Shown: positions 60,418 through 64,000 of the stretch, piece by piece
How positions within the stretch are numbered: position 1 is the stretch's first letter
Layout: every line of letters starts with the position of its first letter
Assembly: GCF_023100685.1 (NCBI RefSeq)
Contig: NZ_CP090064.1
Span: forward strand, 1,798,001-1,862,000
DNA from: Proteus vulgaris
Lineage (GTDB): Bacteria; Pseudomonadota; Gammaproteobacteria; Enterobacterales; Enterobacteriaceae
Direction of reading: 5' to 3'
Length of the DNA: 64,000 nucleotides
The notes under the pieces: model-generated
What the model saw: only the letters and a program-made list of their open reading frames with translations
Database searches by the model: none
What the model was told of the DNA's origin: nothing
Program-made: the position numbers and the translations under genes

Positions 60418-61695
60418 ATGCCAATTCAAGTAAACGTCACGACAAAAGTTAATAGCGCATCTATTCGGCGTGAAACATACAACGGTCGTGAACACATTAT
60501 TATCCCAAGTTACACGCTACCAGCAAACGTCATTATGAATGGCGAGTTTTACCCAGAGTCAGAGATACAAGCCAACTATCAAAGTATGGAAGGAACAATC
60601 GCTCCGTTAGGTCACCCAACTGTGGATGGCCATTTTGTTTCTGCATTTTCTCCAGAAGGACTTAACCAAGGTTTTGTAGGTGCATGGAATAGGAACGTAA
60701 GCCTAAAAGGTAATCGTGTTTATTCAGAAAAATGGGTTGATGTTGAAAAAGCTATGGAGTCATCTGGCGGTCAGAGACTCATGGATAAACTGGTAGCTTT
60801 GGAGAAAGGCGAGTCGTCAGATCCTATCTGGTCAAGCGTGGCAGTATTCAGGGAGCGCACAGAAGCACCGAAAGAACTGCAAGAGCAGGGCGCTCAATGG
60901 GTGGTGAAAATACACTCTATTGATCATGATGCAATTTTGTTAGATGAGCCACCTGCTGCGGGGCCAGATAAAGGCGTCGGCTTAATGGTTAACGCAGACC
61001 AAGCCGTTTCACTAAAACCAAACTCTGGTGCTCTTATTGGCGAATCTTACAGAGAAAAAGAGAACAGAATTGAACAAGCAGTGAAAGATAAATTCGTTCT
61101 TGCCAAGGATGATTACGCTTGGGTTGCTGATTTCACAGACTCGCAACTCGTAATTATTAAAAATGGTGGTAAGGCCGAGGTATTTGGCTATACGGACGAA
61201 GGCGGAAAGATACTAATCGATGACTCTGGAACTCAGGTGGCTAGACAGGAGTCATGGGTAGTTATTGCTGCCAATAAATTTAAATCATTATTCAGTAAAC
61301 CGCAGGCAAGCCCTGCAATCAATAACAGCACGGAGGGCGATATGCCTTTAACTCAAGAAGAAAAGAAAGAACTCGTAGGTGATATCACTCAGGCATTGGC
61401 TGCAAACTTCGCTGAGCAACTAAAGCCAATTAACGAAAAGGTTGATGCGTTACAGGTTAACCACACAAAGTTGGAAGAATCATTAACCGCAAACCAACGC
61501 GCAGAAGAAACCGAAATGCGTAAAGCAGTTGCCGAAAAATACGGTGAAGTAGTTGCAAACTCATTGCAAGGTCAGGCGCTGATCGACATGCATAAACAAA
61601 TTGGTGACGCAGCAAGTTTGGCTGGAAACTCAGGCGCTCAACAAGAGCAAACTGGCGCACCAGATCCAGCAGCATACTTTGGAGGTGCTAAATAA
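60418..61695 (+). CDS. DUF2213 head protease with C-terminal scaffold
   Basis: 425 residues. N-terminal domain (YNGREHIIIPSYTLPANVIMNGEFYPESEI...APLGHPTVDGHFVSAFSPEGL; HSIDHDAILLDEPPAAG) is DUF2213, a prohead-protease-like domain; the C-terminal 117 residues are a helical, Gln/Glu/Ala-rich scaffold-like part. An internal ATG at 61342 with GGAGGG upstream is in frame, so a separate scaffold may be made. Four bases after the previous stop. Confidence 0.82.
   Translation: MPIQVNVTTKVNSASIRRETYNGREHIIIPSYTLPANVIMNGEFYPESEIQANYQSMEGTIAPLGHPTVDGHFVSAFSPEGLNQGFVGAWNRNVSLKGNRVYSEKWVDVEKAMESSGGQRLMDKLVALEKGESSDPIWSSVAVFRERTEAPKELQEQGAQWVVKIHSIDHDAILLDEPPAAGPDKGVGLMVNADQAVSLKPNSGALIGESYREKENRIEQAVKDKFVLAKDDYAWVADFTDSQLVIIKNGGKAEVFGYTDEGGKILIDDSGTQVARQESWVVIAANKFKSLFSKPQASPAINNSTEGDMPLTQEEKKELVGDITQALAANFAEQLKPINEKVDALQVNHTKLEESLTANQRAEETEMRKAVAEKYGEVVANSLQGQALIDMHKQIGDAASLAGNSGAQQEQTGAPDPAAYFGGAK
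61342..61695 (+). CDS. Possible nested scaffold protein, in-frame internal start
   Basis: ATG at 61342 is codon 309 of the DUF2213 gene and has GGAGGG four bases upstream, a much stronger site than chance would give. The 117-residue product (MPLTQEEKKELVGDITQAL...) would parallel lambda Nu3 within C. Confidence 0.55.
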   Translation: MPLTQEEKKELVGDITQALAANFAEQLKPINEKVDALQVNHTKLEESLTANQRAEETEMRKAVAEKYGEVVANSLQGQALIDMHKQIGDAASLAGNSGAQQEQTGAPDPAAYFGGAK

Positions 61696-62132
61696 TGGCT
61701 ACTAGTCGCTATCGCCGTGTAAACCTTGACGGTAAATCAATCACGGAAACTCGTGCAGCAAAAGCAGTTACGTTGCCGGGAACTTTTGTTGTTATTAACG
61801 CAGACAATGAGTTTGCTCAAGCCACTGCATTATCCGGTCGCATTTATGTAGCTAATCCAGCATATCACCAAGGGTTGTCTATTCGTGATGGCGTTCCTGT
61901 TGGTGATTCTCTGGTTGGTGAGTATGTAGAAGAAGGTCGAGAGTTGGCTGTATTAGTTCCTGCGGGTACTTATAAAAAAGACTCTCCGATCAAGCTTGGC
62001 GCGAGTGGTAAAGGCGCTCTTGCATCCGCTGATACGGAATCAGTAATTGGCTACTCTCAGGATGAAGTAACGCTAAAAGCTGATGATTTCATTCGTGTTC
62101 GATTTCGTGTTGGCACTGTAGCTGCTGCGTAA
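61695..62132 (+). CDS. Capsid decoration-type protein (DUF2190-like)
   Basis: 145 residues; TKAVTLPGTFVVINADNEFAQ-like start and VPAGTYKKDSPIKLGASGKGALAS, beta-rich. It stands between protease/scaffold and major capsid, the usual place of a head-decoration or DUF2190 protein. Start overlaps the previous stop. Confidence 0.72.
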   Translation: MATSRYRRVNLDGKSITETRAAKAVTLPGTFVVINADNEFAQATALSGRIYVANPAYHQGLSIRDGVPVGDSLVGEYVEEGRELAVLVPAGTYKKDSPIKLGASGKGALASADTESVIGYSQDEVTLKADDFIRVRFRVGTVAAA

Positions 62133-62148
62133 TTAAAAGGAAAAAACT

Positions 62149-63267
62149 ATGTATTTTAATGCTGAAACTTTAGCAACTAACAGTCATATTCGAGATCACT
62201 GGAATCATGTTTGGGCTATTCGAAATATGCATAACGCTCAACAAAATCAAATGATGCAAGCGAATCAGCGATTCATGACTAATGAGATGTTAGTGGCAAA
62301 CCAAGCGTTTATGGCTGCTAATCAGTTAGGTGGATTTTCTACAACATTTTGGGCTGAATTAGATAATCAAGTTATCCAACTGCGCAATCAAACTGATGGC
62401 ATGGAAATCTTAGATGATTTAATAAGCGTTCAAACCGTATTGCCAATTGGTAAGACGCTAAAAATGTATAACATGGTCGGTGATATTTCTGACGATGTGG
62501 CTGTAAGTATTGATGGGCAGGCACCATTTTCATTCGACCATACTAGTTACGATTCAGATGGAGATCCAATCCCTATTTATACGTCTGGGTTTGGCGTTAA
62601 CTGGCGCCACAGTGAAGGCCTCAAAACCGTTGGCTTGGACTTGGTTTTGGATTCTCATATGGCAAAACAGCGTAAGCACAATAAAAGATTGGTTAGCTCT
62701 GCGTTAGATGGTGATGCGTCAATTTCTGTTGATGGTAAGAAAATGCAGGGCATTCGAAACCACAGGAACACTGTAAAAATCGACTTAAAAACAGCATCTC
62801 CTAGCGGTGGCTCGGTTGACTTACGCACAGCAACAAAAGAGCAGTTAATTGAATTCTTTGGTGCGAGTGGTGCATTTGGAAAGCAAGCTTCAGCAAACAA
62901 GGTGTCTGCTTATGACATTATGTGGGTTAGTGATGAGGTTTGGTCAAACCTGAATAAGCCTAATATGGTTTCGTTCGGAGGTGGTAACACAATCGTTAAT
63001 GGCACCGTGCTTGGCGAGATTATGGCGTACATTCCTGTAAAAGAAATTCGCCGTTCATTCGCGCTTAAAGGAAATGAATTTATTGCATATGAGCGCAGAA
63101 AGGATGTTATTTCCCCTCTTGTTGGTATGCCAACAAATATTATCCCTCTTGAGCGTCGGCTACCAACGTCAAACTTTAACTTCATGTTAATGACGGCGCA
63201 AGGTATGCAAATCAAACGTGATGACGAACGCTTATCGGGCGTTATTTATGGCGGCGACCTGAGCTAA
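62149..63267 (+). CDS. Major capsid protein
   Basis: 372 residues, HK97-fold type: long N-terminal helix (NAQQNQMMQANQRFMTNEMLVANQAF), then WAELDNQVIQLRNQTDGMEILDDLI, conserved P-domain/A-domain stretches and RLPTSNFNFMLMTAQGMQIKRDDERLSGVIYGG at the end. Length and neighbours fit the main head subunit. Confidence 0.88.
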   Translation: MYFNAETLATNSHIRDHWNHVWAIRNMHNAQQNQMMQANQRFMTNEMLVANQAFMAANQLGGFSTTFWAELDNQVIQLRNQTDGMEILDDLISVQTVLPIGKTLKMYNMVGDISDDVAVSIDGQAPFSFDHTSYDSDGDPIPIYTSGFGVNWRHSEGLKTVGLDLVLDSHMAKQRKHNKRLVSSALDGDASISVDGKKMQGIRNHRNTVKIDLKTASPSGGSVDLRTATKEQLIEFFGASGAFGKQASANKVSAYDIMWVSDEVWSNLNKPNMVSFGGGNTIVNGTVLGEIMAYIPVKEIRRSFALKGNEFIAYERRKDVISPLVGMPTNIIPLERRLPTSNFNFMLMTAQGMQIKRDDERLSGVIYGGDLS

Positions 63268-63277
63268 GGAGATAGTT

Positions 63278-63535
63278 ATGGCTAAGTATGAAGTTATTAT
63301 CCCTTGGTATGGCACAGCTAAGGGTCAGGTAGTTGAATTTGAAGAGCTGCATCCAGTGTTAAAGCCAAATGTGCGCTTGCTTTCAGATGAAGCCGCTGCG
63401 GCATTAACACCATCAGTTGAGCAGGCTAAAAAGCCAACCAAGAAAGATCTAATCGAAAAACTCACAGAGCTAGGCATTGAGTTTGATGAGAAAGCCAAGG
63501 TCGATGAGTTAATTGCTCTGCTTCCAGAAGAATAG
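63278..63535 (+). CDS. Small head-region protein with HeH-like C-terminus
   Basis: 85 residues; N-terminal beta part (KYEVIIPWYGTAKGQVVEFEELHPVLKPNVRLL) and a C-terminal KKDLIEKLTELGIEFDEKAKVDELIALL, which reads as a helix-extended-helix (HeH/SAP-like) fold. Ten bases after the capsid gene. The CCGC/GCGG hairpin with a T-run at 63536-63554 follows it. Confidence 0.72.
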   Translation: MAKYEVIIPWYGTAKGQVVEFEELHPVLKPNVRLLSDEAAAALTPSVEQAKKPTKKDLIEKLTELGIEFDEKAKVDELIALLPEE

Positions 63536-63554
63536 CCGCGAAAGCGGTTTTTTT
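63536..63554 (+). terminator. Short hairpin with T-run within the head operon
   Basis: CCGC-GAAA-GCGG followed by seven T. Weak stem; may lower expression downstream of the capsid gene rather than end the operon. Confidence 0.5.
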
Positions 63555-63591
63555 ATGCCCTCGAAAGGGGGCTTTACTTTGTGAGGTAATC

Positions 63592-63990
63592 ATGATCACA
63601 AAAGAGCAAGCCAAAGAGTACCTGACAGGGCAGGGAATAGAATTGCCTGATTTTATTCTCGATGCACTTATTGAACAGGTAGGCAGTATTCAAGAGTGTC
63701 TTGATAAACGCTATTCATCGGCAACCGCAATATTAATCCAGATGTATCTGCTTTCACTCATGGCGCTTGGTCAAGGAGATAAGTATATCAGCTCACAAAC
63801 AGCACCTAACGGCGCATCACGCTCATTTCGATATCAATCGTTTGGTGATAGATGGAAGGCGGCCGCATCACTCTTGCGTAGTTTAGATAAGTATGGTTGT
63901 GCTAATGATTTAATACCAGCCGATCCGACTCAAACTGCTCATGCTGGCTTGTGGATAGCGAAAGGTGGCTGTATGTGCAGGGGGGCTTAA
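63592..63990 (+). CDS. Head-tail connector-type protein
   Basis: 132 residues; ITKEQAKEYLTGQGIELPDFILDALIEQVGSIQECLDKRYSSATAILIQMYLLSLMALGQGDKYISSQTAPNGASRSF, the pattern of gp6-like/DUF7370 connectors that follow major capsid genes. GTGAGGTAATC before the ATG. A further ORF begins at its last base. Confidence 0.75.
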   Translation: MITKEQAKEYLTGQGIELPDFILDALIEQVGSIQECLDKRYSSATAILIQMYLLSLMALGQGDKYISSQTAPNGASRSFRYQSFGDRWKAAASLLRSLDKYGCANDLIPADPTQTAHAGLWIAKGGCMCRGA

Positions 63991-64000
63991 TGAGTTCAGT
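63990..64000 (+). CDS. Next structural gene, start only
   Basis: ATG at 63990 overlaps the connector stop (TAATG); GGGGGG lies ten bases upstream. Only three full codons are inside the window, so nothing can be said of the product. Confidence 0.5.

Larger units (their letters stand above)
30665..64000. mobile_element. Lambdoid prophage, left end through head genes (right end outside window)
   Basis: From the integrase at 31075 onward the gene order is lambda-like: int, xis, long leftward early operon, N, immunity region, cro, cII, replication, nin genes, Q, lysis, terminase, portal and capsid. The left junction lies somewhere in 30665-30823; without the right end the attachment core cannot be proved. 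No disrupted phage genes were seen, so the visible part looks intact. Confidence 0.93.

Noticed and set aside
1..64000. CRISPR array or insertion sequence
   Set aside because: No regularly spaced repeats of array type and no transposase reading frame in the window.

Overview
The window looks like a piece of a Proteus chromosome (Morganellaceae; gammaproteobacterium) that runs into an integrated lambdoid prophage. The host part is AT-rich. Its gene content and order (ftnA; yobA-yebZ-yebY; yebV; letAB/yebST; msrC/yebR-proQ-prc-htpX; tcyP-ydjM; hxpB-yniB-yniA; sitABCD; emtA; marC) are the enterobacterial set, with protein sequences diverged from E. coli. The genus is inferred from recognition of these genes, not from a search.

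Host region (1-30664). Ferritin is followed by a copper-related CopC/CopD/YebY operon. Next comes an unlabelled small RNA that I recognise as SdsR (RyeB), then yebV and the letA-letB lipid-transport operon; LetB here has six MCE repeats rather than the seven of E. coli. msrC, proQ and prc follow. An OprD-type porin with a long AT-rich leader sits between prc and htpX. Then come a hypothetical gene, the cystine symporter tcyP, ydjM, hxpB, yniB, a YniA kinase-like protein whose catalytic Asp is replaced by Asn, and the Fur-boxed sitABCD manganese/iron ABC operon. emtA, marC, a GNAT acetyltransferase, csaA, an AraC regulator facing a PACE efflux protein, and a membrane protein of unknown function complete this part.

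Prophage (about 30665 to beyond 64000; the right end is outside the window). A tyrosine integrase with phased arm-type motifs upstream is followed by a long leftward early operon (32232-43395, minus strand): excisionase-like protein, three DNA/SAM methyltransferases (MT-A70, C5-cytosine, DPPH type), a ClpX-zinc-finger-like protein, SSB plus a Sak4-like recombinase, many small proteins, and an N-like antiterminator as first gene. The immunity region (43396-45850) holds CI repressor, a RhuM-family protein in the position rexAB has in lambda, Cro, GTATAC-type operators, a leaderless pRM transcript, and matched nutL/nutR elements. Rightward genes are CII, a GIY-YIG (T5orf172) protein, O-like and DnaC-like replication proteins, a nin region (HNH, Lar-like, NinB, NinG), and Q with its late promoter pR'. 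Lysis genes (holin, M15 endolysin, Rz/Rz1), a structured C4-like antisense RNA ahead of a Rha regulator, and head genes follow: TerS, TerL, portal, Mu-F-like protein, DUF2213 protease with a nested scaffold start, decoration protein, major capsid and connector. Tail genes lie beyond the window.

The genetic logic is lambda-like: CI/Cro share operators, N acts at nut sites on both early operons, CII/O/DnaC drive establishment and replication, and Q releases late transcription. Several layers are unusual and listed as findings: the C4-like RNA, rhuM in the lysogenic operon, three methyltransferases, the ClpX zinc-domain look-alike, and the nested scaffold. No computation was run; all calls are from reading the sequence and translations.
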